Shown here piece by piece: positions 29,066-38,332 of a DNA stretch of 64,000 nucleotides (positions are counted from its first letter, which is position 1; the number at the start of each line of letters is the position of its first letter). Origin of the DNA: Coriobacteriaceae bacterium (GTDB lineage Bacteria > Actinomycetota > Coriobacteriia > Coriobacteriales > Coriobacteriaceae); the NCBI GenBank assembly GCA_015062655.1, contig SUUG01000002.1, positions 21,695 to 85,694 on the forward strand. Direction: 5' to 3'. The notes beneath the pieces are model-generated. The model searched no databases. It was not told the origin of the DNA and saw only the letters and a program-made list of their open reading frames with translations. Made by a program: the position numbers and the translations under genes.

Positions 29066-29136
29066 ATCTGTTGATTCTTATATATCATTGGAAAAATTCA
29101 CCAATACAATTCACATCTCATAACGTGGAAAGCCAT

Positions 29137-29311
29137 GTGGTAAGAAATGGCTATTCTGCACTTTTGATTAGGGATGCGAAGACGACCCGGGCATGAGTTG
29201 AACATCTATAGATATTCAAAAGGCCCACTTCGAGAGCTCAGACGCCTGCTCTCCCGGCCAGCGCGCTCCATACGCGCTTCGCATAAGTGCAAAATAGCCA
29301 TTTCTTACCAC
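29137..29311. repeat. 175-bp element with 30-bp near-perfect terminal inverted repeats
   Basis: gtggtaagaaatggctattctgcacttttg ... cataagtgcaaaatagccatttcttaccac. Confidence 0.9.
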
Positions 29312-29505
29312 CCTGCGCACCGGGGAGCGGTTGCATCGTTCGCATTGCGCTCCATCGCGCTGAAAAAGGCGGAATCGACGCCTTCAGATACGGCTTCGAT
29401 CCGACGCGCCGATCTCGACCGTGAGGCCGAGCGCACCCGTCTGCGCCCCTCTCTGAAACAAACGCACGGCCTGTACCAGTGAACTCCATCCTACCTTCAC
29501 AAAAA

Positions 29506-29552
29506 CTTTATCTTAATAAAGCACTTGCCTCGAATACTTTAGTTAAGTAAAG
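29506..29552. promoter_or_regulatory. Two operator-like palindromes CTTTA-N6-TAAAG upstream of amino-acid ABC operon
   Basis: ctttatcttaataaag 29506-29521; ctttagttaagtaaag 29537-29552. Confidence 0.65.
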
Positions 29553-29615
29553 TATATCGCGCACCGAAGAAGAATGCCGCGCGTGGGCGCGGCCCGCACG
29601 GAAGGACCCCACCTC

Positions 29616-30479
29616 ATGAAGAAGAACCGCCTCCTCACCTACGTGGCCGCTTTCGCGGCGCTCGTGCTCGCCCTGGGCCTCGCGGCCTGCGGGGGGCAGT
29701 CGGCTCCGGCCGCTGGGTCGTCCGCCGCAGCCGGCTCCGCGGCGACCGCCGCAGACACTTCAGCCGCCACCACCGGCAAGCTCATCGTCGGTTTCGATCA
29801 GGCCTACCCGCCGTACGGCTTCGTGGGCGATGACGGCTCGTTCACCGGCTTCGACCTCGATCTCGCCAAGGCCGTCGCCGACAAGCTCGGCTGGGAGGTC
29901 GAGCTCAGCCCCATCGACTGGGACGCCAAGGACACGCTCCTGAACTCCGGTGCCATCAACTGCATCTGGAACGGCTTCACGATGGAGGGCCGCGAGGACG
30001 GCTACACCTTCTCCAAGCCGTATATGCTCAACCAGCAGGTCGTCGTCGTGCGCAAGGATAGCGGCGTCAGCTCTCTTGCAGACCTCGCGGGCAAGAACGT
30101 GATCACCCAGGCCGACTCCGCCGCCGAGGACGTCCTGCAGGATGGCAAGGCCGACCTCGCCGCCACGTTCGCCTCGCTTGAGACGCGTCCCGACTACAAC
30201 ACCGCCTTCGCCGAGCTCGAGAGCGGAGCCACCGACGCTGTGGCCTGCGACCTTTCCATCGCCCAGTACCAGATCGCCGCGAACCCCGACGCCTACCTGC
30301 AGATCGAGGAGCCCCTCTCCTCCGAGAACTACGCCGTCGGGTTCAAGAAGGGCGACACCGCGACCGCGGACAAGGTGAACGAGGTGCTCAAGGCTCTGTA
30401 CGAGGACGGCACCGTCAAGGAGATCGCGGCCGCGTACGAGAGCTACGGTCTCTCCTTCGAGAACTGGGTCCTCAAGTAG
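29616..30479 (+). CDS. Amino acid ABC transporter substrate-binding lipoprotein
   Basis: Lipobox LAACGG; GFDQAYPPYGFVGDDGSFTGFDLDLAKAVADKLG. Confidence 0.92.
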   Translation: MKKNRLLTYVAAFAALVLALGLAACGGQSAPAAGSSAAAGSAATAADTSAATTGKLIVGFDQAYPPYGFVGDDGSFTGFDLDLAKAVADKLGWEVELSPIDWDAKDTLLNSGAINCIWNGFTMEGREDGYTFSKPYMLNQQVVVVRKDSGVSSLADLAGKNVITQADSAAEDVLQDGKADLAATFASLETRPDYNTAFAELESGATDAVACDLSIAQYQIAANPDAYLQIEEPLSSENYAVGFKKGDTATADKVNEVLKALYEDGTVKEIAAAYESYGLSFENWVLK

Positions 30480-30563
30480 GGCAAACCACCGACGCCGGGG
30501 CGACCCCCCGAACACGAGCCCGGATGCCCCGCGTCCGGGCTCTCCCCCTGAAAGGACGACCCC

Positions 30564-31217
30564 ATGACCATGGAAACGATGATCACCATGCTCGGCCAGG
30601 GCTTCCTGACCAGCCTGGCGATCTTCTTCCTCACGCTCGTCGGCGCGCTGCCGCTCGGCGTGCCCATCGCCCTCATGCGCATGAGCCGCATCGCGCTCGT
30701 GCGCGTCATCGCGCGCATCTACATCTCGATCATGCGCGGCACCCCGCTCATGCTGCAGATGTTCGCGATCTACTTCGCTCCGTACTACGTGTTCGGCATC
30801 CAGCTCACGCCGGAGTCGAAGTGGCAGGCCTGCGTCGCGGCGTTCATCCTGAACTACGCCGGGTACTTCGCCGAGATCTACCGGTCCGGCATCCAGTCGA
30901 TTCCCCGCGGCCAGTACGAGGCCGCGCAGGTGCTCGGCTACTCCCGCACGCAGACCTTCTGGCGCATCGTGGCGCCGCAGGTTGCGAAGCGCATCATGCC
31001 CGCGCTCGGCAACGAGGTGATCACGCTCGTCAAGGACACGTCTCTGGCGTTCTCGATCGGCGTGGCGGAGATGTTCTCGACCGCGAAGGCGCTCGTGGCC
31101 TCGCAGCGGACGATGGTGCCGTTCGCCATCTCCGCGGCGATCTACTGGGTGTTCAACTTCTTGGTCGAGGTCGCGATGGGGCGCATCGAGAAGAAGATGG
31201 GCTACTACCGTGATTAG
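30564..31217 (+). CDS. Amino acid ABC transporter permease
   Basis: MRGTPLMLQMFAIYF; EIYRSGIQSIPRGQYEAAQVLGYS. Confidence 0.93.
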   Translation: MTMETMITMLGQGFLTSLAIFFLTLVGALPLGVPIALMRMSRIALVRVIARIYISIMRGTPLMLQMFAIYFAPYYVFGIQLTPESKWQACVAAFILNYAGYFAEIYRSGIQSIPRGQYEAAQVLGYSRTQTFWRIVAPQVAKRIMPALGNEVITLVKDTSLAFSIGVAEMFSTAKALVASQRTMVPFAISAAIYWVFNFLVEVAMGRIEKKMGYYRD

Positions 31218-31256
31218 CGACGGGGCCCGTGGGGGCCGGTTCGGCCGGGGAGGTCA

Positions 31257-32177
31257 ATGATGGATGAGATGAAGACGGACACGGCGGGCGCGGATGGCGC
31301 GATGGCGGCGGGCGCGAGTGCGGCGGGCGCGTCGGCGACCGCGGCAGCGACCGCGAACGCGGACGGCACGGCGGGCCCGAACGCCGCCGTGGGCGCCCCG
31401 GCCCCCGGCGCCCCGGCCCCCGTGGTGCGCCTCGAGAACGGCAGCAAGTCCTTCGACGGGACGCCCGTCCTGCGCGACATCTCGCTCGAGGTGATGCCGG
31501 GCGAGGTCGTGGCCGTGATCGGACCGTCGGGCGGCGGCAAGTCGACCCTGTTGCGCTGCCTCACGCTCCTTGAGACGCTCGACGGCGGCAGCCTCTCCTA
31601 CGGCGAGCTCGCCGTGGCGTCGCCCGGCGCGGACGGACGCGCGGTCTACGGCGGCAAGGACGTGCTCGCCCGTGCCCGCCAGCGCTTCGGCCTGGTGTTT
31701 CAGCAGTTCAACCTCTTCCCGCACATGACGGTCCTGAAAAACATCATGGACGCGCCGCTCGCCGTTCAGCGGCGAGACCGCGCCGAGGTGGAAGCCCAGG
31801 CGCGCGGGCTCATCGAGAAGATGGGGCTGACCGGCACCGAGGACAAGGTCCCCTACCAGCTCTCGGGCGGCCAGCAGCAGCGGGCGAGCATCGCGCGGGC
31901 GCTTTGCCTGAATCCCCAGGCGCTCTTCTTCGACGAACCCACGAGCGCGCTCGACCCCGAGCTCACCGGCGAGGTCCTCAAGGTCTTGAAGCAGCTGGCC
32001 GCCGAGGACATCACGATGCTCGTGGTGACGCACGAGATGGCCTTCGCCCGCGAGGTCGCCGACCGCGTGGTGTTCATGGACGGCGGCCGCATCGTGGAGG
32101 AGGGTCCGGCCGACCAGGTGATCGGCAGTCCCCGAAACCCCCGCACCCAGGAGTTCCTCGCGCGCTACGCAGGGTGA
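31257..32177 (+). CDS. Amino acid ABC transporter ATP-binding protein with Ala-rich N-terminal extension
   Basis: [58 protein letters not shown]. Confidence 0.93.
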   Translation: MMDEMKTDTAGADGAMAAGASAAGASATAAATANADGTAGPNAAVGAPAPGAPAPVVRLENGSKSFDGTPVLRDISLEVMPGEVVAVIGPSGGGKSTLLRCLTLLETLDGGSLSYGELAVASPGADGRAVYGGKDVLARARQRFGLVFQQFNLFPHMTVLKNIMDAPLAVQRRDRAEVEAQARGLIEKMGLTGTEDKVPYQLSGGQQQRASIARALCLNPQALFFDEPTSALDPELTGEVLKVLKQLAAEDITMLVVTHEMAFAREVADRVVFMDGGRIVEEGPADQVIGSPRNPRTQEFLARYAG

Positions 32178-32469
32178 GGGTGTCCGGCGCGGCCTGCCGG
32201 GCAGACGTCCGCCCGATTCAGCCCGCCGCGCGCCCGGCGGCCCCGTCGCGGGCGATCCCGCTTGCCACAGCCCGCTGCGCACCCGGCCCCCGCGTGCTTG
32301 GTCTGCCCTCCGCGCCGCAACCCGCTGCGGATGCGGGCGCGGGCGGCGTGGCTGCCCCTGCCGTGGGCTGCCCCTGCCGCCGCAGCCCGCCCCGCCCCCG
32401 GCCCCACCGCCCCCGTGCCCGCGTGGTATCCTCAGCGGTGACACTGTCACCAGCGCGAAGGGAAGCCCC

Positions 32470-33153
32470 GTGGAAGCCTACAAGCAGGAGTTCATCGAGT
32501 TCATGGTCGCATCCGACGTCCTCAAGTTCGGCGAGTTCACGCTCAAGAGCGGGCGCACCTCGCCGTTCTTCATGAACGCGGGCGCCTACGTCACGGGCGA
32601 GCAGCTCAAGCGCCTGGGCGAGTACTACGCCCGCGCGATCCACGACAACTTCGGCCTCGACTTCGACGTGGTCTTCGGGCCCGCGTACAAGGGCATCCCG
32701 CTCGCGGTGGTCACGGCGATCGCCCTCTTCGAGCTGTACGGCAAGGAGGTGCGGTACTGCTGCAATCGCAAGGAGGTCAAAGACCACGGCGCTGACGCGG
32801 GCAACCTCCTCGGCGCGGAGCTCGCCGACGGCGACCGCGTGGTCATGGTCGAGGATGTCACCACCTCGGGCAAGTCCATCGACGAGACGCACCCCATCTT
32901 GAAGGCGGCGGCGGACGTCGAGGTCAAGGGCCTCATCGTGTCGCTCAACCGCATGGAGGTCGGCCGCGACGGCGTCGTCACGGCGCAGCGCGAGATCGAG
33001 CGGCGCTACGGGTTCCCGGTGGCGTCGATCGTGTCGATGGCCGAGGTCACCGAGCACCTCCTGAACCGCGAGGTCGGCGGCCGCGTGGTGATCGACGACG
33101 ATGTCAAGGCGCGGCTCGATGCCTACTACGAGCGCTACGGTGCGAGGGAGTAG
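32470..33153 (+). CDS. pyrE: Orotate phosphoribosyltransferase
   Basis: FGEFTLKSGRTSPFFMNAG; RVVMVEDVTTSGKSI PRPP-binding motif. Confidence 0.93.
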   Translation: MEAYKQEFIEFMVASDVLKFGEFTLKSGRTSPFFMNAGAYVTGEQLKRLGEYYARAIHDNFGLDFDVVFGPAYKGIPLAVVTAIALFELYGKEVRYCCNRKEVKDHGADAGNLLGAELADGDRVVMVEDVTTSGKSIDETHPILKAAADVEVKGLIVSLNRMEVGRDGVVTAQREIERRYGFPVASIVSMAEVTEHLLNREVGGRVVIDDDVKARLDAYYERYGARE

Positions 33154-33290
33154 CGCGCTACCGCTCATTGACACCCTGCGGCCGTTTACAGGTGCCTTAC
33201 GGCGTTCGGCTTAAAACGCTCATGCTTTCCCGTATAATTTGCATAACACGGATTTCGACGTGTGCAGGTACATGTCTTTGGGAGGACATC

Positions 33291-33923
33291 ATGAAGCGGA
33301 AAACAGTTTTCACCATCTTCGTGGCGGCGCTGCTCGCCGTGTGCGGGCTCGGTCTGGCGGCATGCGGCGGCCCCTCGCCTGAGGAGGCGATCCGCCAGAA
33401 CCTCGTCGAGGGGTTCGACCCGCTCAAGTCGGGCGAGGGCAACTCCGACTTCGCCAAGGAGTTCGAGAAGGGCGTCGGAGGCGACTTCGAGTCCTACGGC
33501 ATCGATTCCAAGGAGTTCGCCGACGCCTATCTCGACGGCTTCGACTACAAGATCGGCGAGATCAAGGTCGACGAGAAGGCGGGCACCGCGGTCGCGGAGC
33601 TCTCCATCACGATGAAGCCCATGATGGAGATGTTGAACGCCTTCGCGTCACGTGTCATAGACGAGGGGCTCACGACGCTTCCCGCCGATGCGACCGAGGA
33701 AGACTACAGCGCGCTGTCGGGCAAGATCCTCATGGAGGAGGTCGGCAAGCTCGAGCCGAAGACCGTTGACGTGCAGATCAAGTACGCGAAGAACGGCGAC
33801 GGCCAGTGGGAGGCCGACCAGAAGAGCGTCGATGAAGCCGCCTTGGTTGCCATGATGGGCACCTCCGATACGAGCGCGGTCGAGGCGCTCGCAGCCCTGG
33901 CTGAGCAGGGAAGCGCCGAGTAG
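33291..33923 (+). CDS. Putative lipoprotein
   Basis: Signal peptide with LAACGG lipobox; ggagg SD before ATG 33291. Confidence 0.8.
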   Translation: MKRKTVFTIFVAALLAVCGLGLAACGGPSPEEAIRQNLVEGFDPLKSGEGNSDFAKEFEKGVGGDFESYGIDSKEFADAYLDGFDYKIGEIKVDEKAGTAVAELSITMKPMMEMLNAFASRVIDEGLTTLPADATEEDYSALSGKILMEEVGKLEPKTVDVQIKYAKNGDGQWEADQKSVDEAALVAMMGTSDTSAVEALAALAEQGSAE

Positions 33924-34004
33924 GGCTGCTGCCTGAGACGTTGGTTGAGAAGGCCTCCGGCCCGCAGCGGTCCGGGGGCCTTTCACATACGGCGTGACGG
34001 GGCG

Positions 34005-34694
34005 TTACCGGCCCGTCGCGATTGCCAGCAGCTCCTCGGGGGTCTCGGCGATGAACTCGGCGCCTGCGGCCTCGAGCTCCCCGCGGCCGCGGAACCCCCA
34101 GGCGACGCCGGCGACCTTGAGCCCGGCGTTGTGGCCGCAGAGCACATCGACGTCGCTGTCGCCCACGTAGAGGGTACGATCGGGCTGGGCTCCAAGCTGC
34201 TTGAGGACATGCAGGGTGACGGGCGCGGCCGGCTTCGGCGGGAATGCCTCGACGCGGCCCTGGACGTACGCGAAGCGGTCCGGCCCGAAATAGCGCTCGA
34301 TCAGCGGGACGGCCGAGACGTGGTCTTTGTTGGTGAGCACGGCGATCGAGATGCCGGATGCGCGCAGGGCGTCGAGCATCTCGAGAATGCCGGGGTAGGG
34401 GGCTGTGCGGTCCTCCTTGTGCTCACCGTAGTAGGTGCGGAACTCGGTAAGGACCTGCTCGAACTTCTGCTGGTCACCGGCGTATTCGGCGGGCATGAAG
34501 CGCTCGACGAGCTTGAGCATGCCGTTGCCCACCTTATAGCGGTACTCGTCGACCTGGAAGGTGGGCCAGCCGTGCAGCTCGCAGGTGTGGTTGCCGGCCG
34601 CTGCAAGGTCTTCGAGGGTGTTGAGGATCGTGCCGTCGAGGTCGAAGATGACGTGCGTGAACGGCACGTCGCCGGTTGCGCTGGCGGTGGACAT
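34005..34694 (-). CDS. HAD family hydrolase (phosphoglycolate phosphatase-like)
   Basis: VIFDLDGTILNTLEDL; VLTNKD; YVGDSDVDVLCGHNAGLKVAGVAWGFRG. Confidence 0.92.
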   Translation of the reverse strand: MSTASATGDVPFTHVIFDLDGTILNTLEDLAAAGNHTCELHGWPTFQVDEYRYKVGNGMLKLVERFMPAEYAGDQQKFEQVLTEFRTYYGEHKEDRTAPYPGILEMLDALRASGISIAVLTNKDHVSAVPLIERYFGPDRFAYVQGRVEAFPPKPAAPVTLHVLKQLGAQPDRTLYVGDSDVDVLCGHNAGLKVAGVAWGFRGRGELEAAGAEFIAETPEELLAIATGR

Positions 34695-34770
34695 GGTTCC
34701 TCCCGGGGTTCGAAGGGGTGTCGTTGTGCATGCATCTAGGATAGCGCCGCGGTGTGCGGCCCGATCCCGC

Positions 34771-34965
34771 CAACCTGGTTAAAAATGGCTGATGTGTACT
34801 TTTGAAATCGGTGCCGCAGCTTCTGATGGCTATATATAACTATGCAAATCGCGTTCGAAGCGCGGGGTGGGGCGGTCTTCTGCCAAGTTTGCACATGTTT
34901 TGCTATTCTCAGCACTCCATTGCCCCGATCAGAAAAGTACACATCAGCCATTTTTAACCAGGTTG
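34771..34965. repeat. 195-bp element with 33-bp perfect terminal inverted repeats
   Basis: caacctggttaaaaatggctgatgtgtactttt (34771-34803) / exact reverse complement (34933-34965). Confidence 0.95.
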
Positions 34966-35081
34966 CCCGTTTCGGCGCGTGCAGAACAGCCAAAGGAGGC
35001 CCGCCCTCCGCAGTCCTCGCGGCGCTGGCAACGGGATAAGCAACAGATATGCGATTTCGTCTACAAACGATACGAGACGGC

Positions 35082-36107
35082 CTAGCAGATACGCGGCAGC
35101 TGCTCTCCCACGAGCATATCGAGCACACGCGTGGACCCCCATCCCGTGCGCACGCGCACGGCGGCGCCCGCCACGGCCTCTCCGCGCTCGAGCACGCGAC
35201 CGATCACCGCGGCGTCTGCGCCGTAGCGCGCCCCGCGCATGGCCGCCAGCGCCGCATCCGCCTCCTCGGCAGGCACGACGGCCACCATCTTGCCCTCGTT
35301 CGCCACCTGCAGCACATCGTACCCGAGCATCTCGCAGGCGCCGCGCACGCCGTCGCGCACGGGCACCGCGTCCTCATCGATCTCGATGCATACGCCGCTG
35401 GCCTCGGCAAACTCGTTCAGCGTGCTCGCCAGGCCGCCGCGCGTGGGGTCGCGGAAGCACCGCGTTCCCGGGGCCGCTTCAAGCACGGCGGCGATCAGGT
35501 GGTTCAGCGGGGCCGCATCGCTCTCGATGCTCGTCGAGAACGCGAGGCCCTCGCGCTGGCTCATGATGGCGATCCCGTGGTCGCCGAGGGTGCCGGACAC
35601 GAGCACGACATCCCCGGGACGACAGTTCGCCCCCGACAGGTTCACGCCCTCGGGCACCTCGCCGACGCCGGCCGTGTTGATGTAGACACCGTCGGCCCCG
35701 CCGCGCTCCACCACCTTGGTGTCGCCGGTGATGATCGCGACCCCGGCCTCATGCGCCGTCTCGGCCATGGTCTGCACGATGCGCCGGAGGTCGTTCATCG
35801 GGTACCCCTCCTCAAGGATGAATCCGCAGGAGAGGTAGCGCACGCGGGCGCCGGAGGTCGCCACGTCGTTCACGGTGCCGCAGACCGCGAGCCGCCCGAT
35901 GTTGCCGCCGGGGAAGAACTGCGGCGTCACGACGAAGCTGTCGGTCGACATCGCGATGCGCCCCGTTCCCGCGAGCGCCGCGACGCCGGCGTCGTTGCCC
36001 GCGAGGAGCTCGGGGGCGCCGAAGGCCTCGAGGAACACGTCATCGATGATGCGCTTCATCATCTGGCCGCCGGAGCCGTGCCCCAGCAGAACGGTGCTAT
36101 CGCCCAT
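35082..36107 (-). CDS. hypE: Hydrogenase expression/formation protein HypE
   Basis: LGHGSGGQMMKRII; DPTRGGLASTLNEFA; C-terminal PRIC. Confidence 0.95.
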   Translation of the reverse strand: MGDSTVLLGHGSGGQMMKRIIDDVFLEAFGAPELLAGNDAGVAALAGTGRIAMSTDSFVVTPQFFPGGNIGRLAVCGTVNDVATSGARVRYLSCGFILEEGYPMNDLRRIVQTMAETAHEAGVAIITGDTKVVERGGADGVYINTAGVGEVPEGVNLSGANCRPGDVVLVSGTLGDHGIAIMSQREGLAFSTSIESDAAPLNHLIAAVLEAAPGTRCFRDPTRGGLASTLNEFAEASGVCIEIDEDAVPVRDGVRGACEMLGYDVLQVANEGKMVAVVPAEEADAALAAMRGARYGADAAVIGRVLERGEAVAGAAVRVRTGWGSTRVLDMLVGEQLPRIC

Positions 36108-36161
36108 GCTGCTCCACCTCCTTTTGTGCCGCGTGCGAAACCCGCGCCGGCTTGTTCATCA

Positions 36162-37295
36162 TCACTGCTCGCGGAATCGGTAGTACGCCGCGCAGCTGCC
36201 CTCGCTCGATACCATGCACGGACCCACGGCGTGCTCTGGCGTGCAGGCGCGGCCGAACAGCGGGCATCCGTTGGGCGAGATGCGTCCGCGCAGCACGTCG
36301 CCGCAGCGGCAGCCCCGGGGCTCAACGCTGGGCTCGATCGTCACGTCGAATCGGCGGCCTGCGTCGAAGCGGGCGAACTCCTCGCGCATGGCGAGGCCCG
36401 ACGCGGGGATCTCGCCGAGGCCGCGCCAGGTGGCGTCGCAGGGATCGAAAACCTGGTCGACGAGGGCGCGCGCGACCGCGTTGCCGTCGGTGGCGACGCT
36501 CCTGCGGTAGGCGTTCTCGATAGCGGGCGCGTCGGTCACCACCATGCGCACGAGCTCGGCGATCCCCTCGAGGACATCGACCGGCTCGAAGCCCGTCACC
36601 ACGCCGGGGGTGCGGAACTCATCCACCAGGAAGCGGTAGGGGGGCACGCCGGTGATCGTGGAGACGTGGCCCGGCAGGATGAAGCCGTCGATGGCGGTCT
36701 CGGGGTCGTTGGCGATCGCGCGGATCGCCGGCGGCGTGGTCTTGTGGGCGCAGTACACCGAGAAGTTCTGAAGGCCGCGCTCGGCGGCCTCGAGGATGCA
36801 CGCGGCGATCGCGGGCGTGGTGGTCTCGAAGCCGACGCCCATGAAGATCACCTCGCGCTTGGGGTTCGTCTCGGCGATGTCGAGCGCGTCGAGCGGCGAG
36901 TAGACGATGCGGATGTCGCGACCCTCGGCTTTCATCTGGGAGAGCGTGGTGGAGGACCCGGGGACGCGCATCATGTCGCCGAAGGTGGTGATCGTGACGT
37001 CCTTGAGGCGGGCGAGCGCGATGGCGTGGTCGATGTCGCGGTTCGCCGTGACGCAGACCGGGCAGCCCGGGCCGGAGAGCAGGCGCAGGCTGGAGGGCAT
37101 GATCGAGCGGAAACCGTACCGTCCGATACTCACGGTGTGCGTGCCGCAGACCTCCATGAGGTTGATCCGGCGGTCGCCGGCGAGCTCGTGGATGCGTTCG
37201 ATCAGCTCGCGGGCGAGGGCGGGGTCGCGGAAGGCCGAGAAGTCGATGTCGGTGCCGTGAGCGGGGCGGCTCGCGGTAGATGCGGCGTCACTCAT
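36162..37295 (-). CDS. hypD: Hydrogenase formation protein HypD
   Basis: NLMEVCGTHT; LLSGPGCPVCVT; GFETTTPA. Confidence 0.96.
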   Translation of the reverse strand: MSDAASTASRPAHGTDIDFSAFRDPALARELIERIHELAGDRRINLMEVCGTHTVSIGRYGFRSIMPSSLRLLSGPGCPVCVTANRDIDHAIALARLKDVTITTFGDMMRVPGSSTTLSQMKAEGRDIRIVYSPLDALDIAETNPKREVIFMGVGFETTTPAIAACILEAAERGLQNFSVYCAHKTTPPAIRAIANDPETAIDGFILPGHVSTITGVPPYRFLVDEFRTPGVVTGFEPVDVLEGIAELVRMVVTDAPAIENAYRRSVATDGNAVARALVDQVFDPCDATWRGLGEIPASGLAMREEFARFDAGRRFDVTIEPSVEPRGCRCGDVLRGRISPNGCPLFGRACTPEHAVGPCMVSSEGSCAAYYRFREQ

Positions 37296-37558
37296 GCGAG
37301 CGCCGCCGTGGTCCCGTTCTCATAGGGGAGCTCGTCGGCGAGCACCTCGGGCATCTCCTTCAGGAGCTCCAGAGTCTCGTGCGCCTCCTCGGGGTCGATG
37401 ACCTGGATGCCGAAGCCGGCGTGCACAAGCACGTAGTCGCCGATCTGGGCTTCGGGTACCAGACGGAGCGACGCCTCGCGCGTGACGCCCAGCATGTCGA
37501 CGGTGGCACGGAGGCCCTCGTCGATCGATTGGATCTTACCGGGAACTGCAAGACACAT
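37292..37558 (-). CDS. hypC: Hydrogenase assembly chaperone HypC
   Basis: MCLAVPGKIQSIDEG...DYVLVHAGFGIQVIDPEEAHETLELL; 4-bp overlap with hypD. Confidence 0.96.
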   Translation of the reverse strand: MCLAVPGKIQSIDEGLRATVDMLGVTREASLRLVPEAQIGDYVLVHAGFGIQVIDPEEAHETLELLKEMPEVLADELPYENGTTAALA

Positions 37559-37779
37559 GGATACCCCTCTTCGCGTGTAGACGCCAAAGATGGTACCGCT
37601 CTGCTGCAATTACGCCAAGGGCGCTGACGTGCGTGGGACAGAGCGCGGGCGCGGTCGTGTGATGAGGGGCGGAAATGCTGCGGGCGCCTGCTTTCTGGTG
37701 GCATGCGGGGTGGTGCGGGCCGCGATCGAGACGGATGGACGGGGCTTGCGGGCCCGGTGCGCGCAAAAAACGGCGACGC

Positions 37780-37963
37780 TGGACAAAAATGACGTTAGTC
37801 GGTATTGCTGGGTGGGACGGGAGAGCGGAATGAACTCTTGTAGATGTGCATTTGCGGGGTTCAGGGGCTGAGGCGTTATCTGGAAGGGCTCCGCGAGCCC
37901 AGAATTGACGGAAATCCCGCCCGGCGGTCCGCGAAAAATACCGACTAACGTCATTTTTGTCCA
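37780..37963. repeat. 184-bp element with 27-bp perfect terminal inverted repeats
   Basis: tggacaaaaatgacgttagtcggtatt ... aataccgactaacgtcatttttgtcca. Confidence 0.95.
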
Positions 37964-38332
37964 CGAATTCGTTTTGATGCGGGCTCGCGTCCAAAACGAA
38001 CATTTAAAGTTGATAGTGTGGGCGGCTGATGGGCGTGTTCGGTGACGTGGGCGGGGCATCCAATGGTGATCGCTCGCGGGATGGGGTGGGCGAGCGCGTC
38101 CGGCAGCGTGCGCCCGCGCCTTTGCGACGGTCGAGCGCTCAGCAGCGCCCGCTCTGTCTTGGTGGCGACGGATATGTCATCGGCGACGATCGCCATATCC
38201 AGTGGCATCGACCGCCATGCCCGGCGGCGACAGCCGCGTCTGAAGTATGCAGGGCCGAGGCCGGGGCCAGCAGCCCGGTTCGGTCAGGCCGGTAAGAGCG
38301 TCAGCTCGAAAACATCGCGCGCCTCTCGGGCC

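Noticed and set aside
35049-37325. 758-aa plus-strand ORF opposite hypE/hypD
   Set aside because: Antisense shadow of hypE/hypD; no recognisable domains
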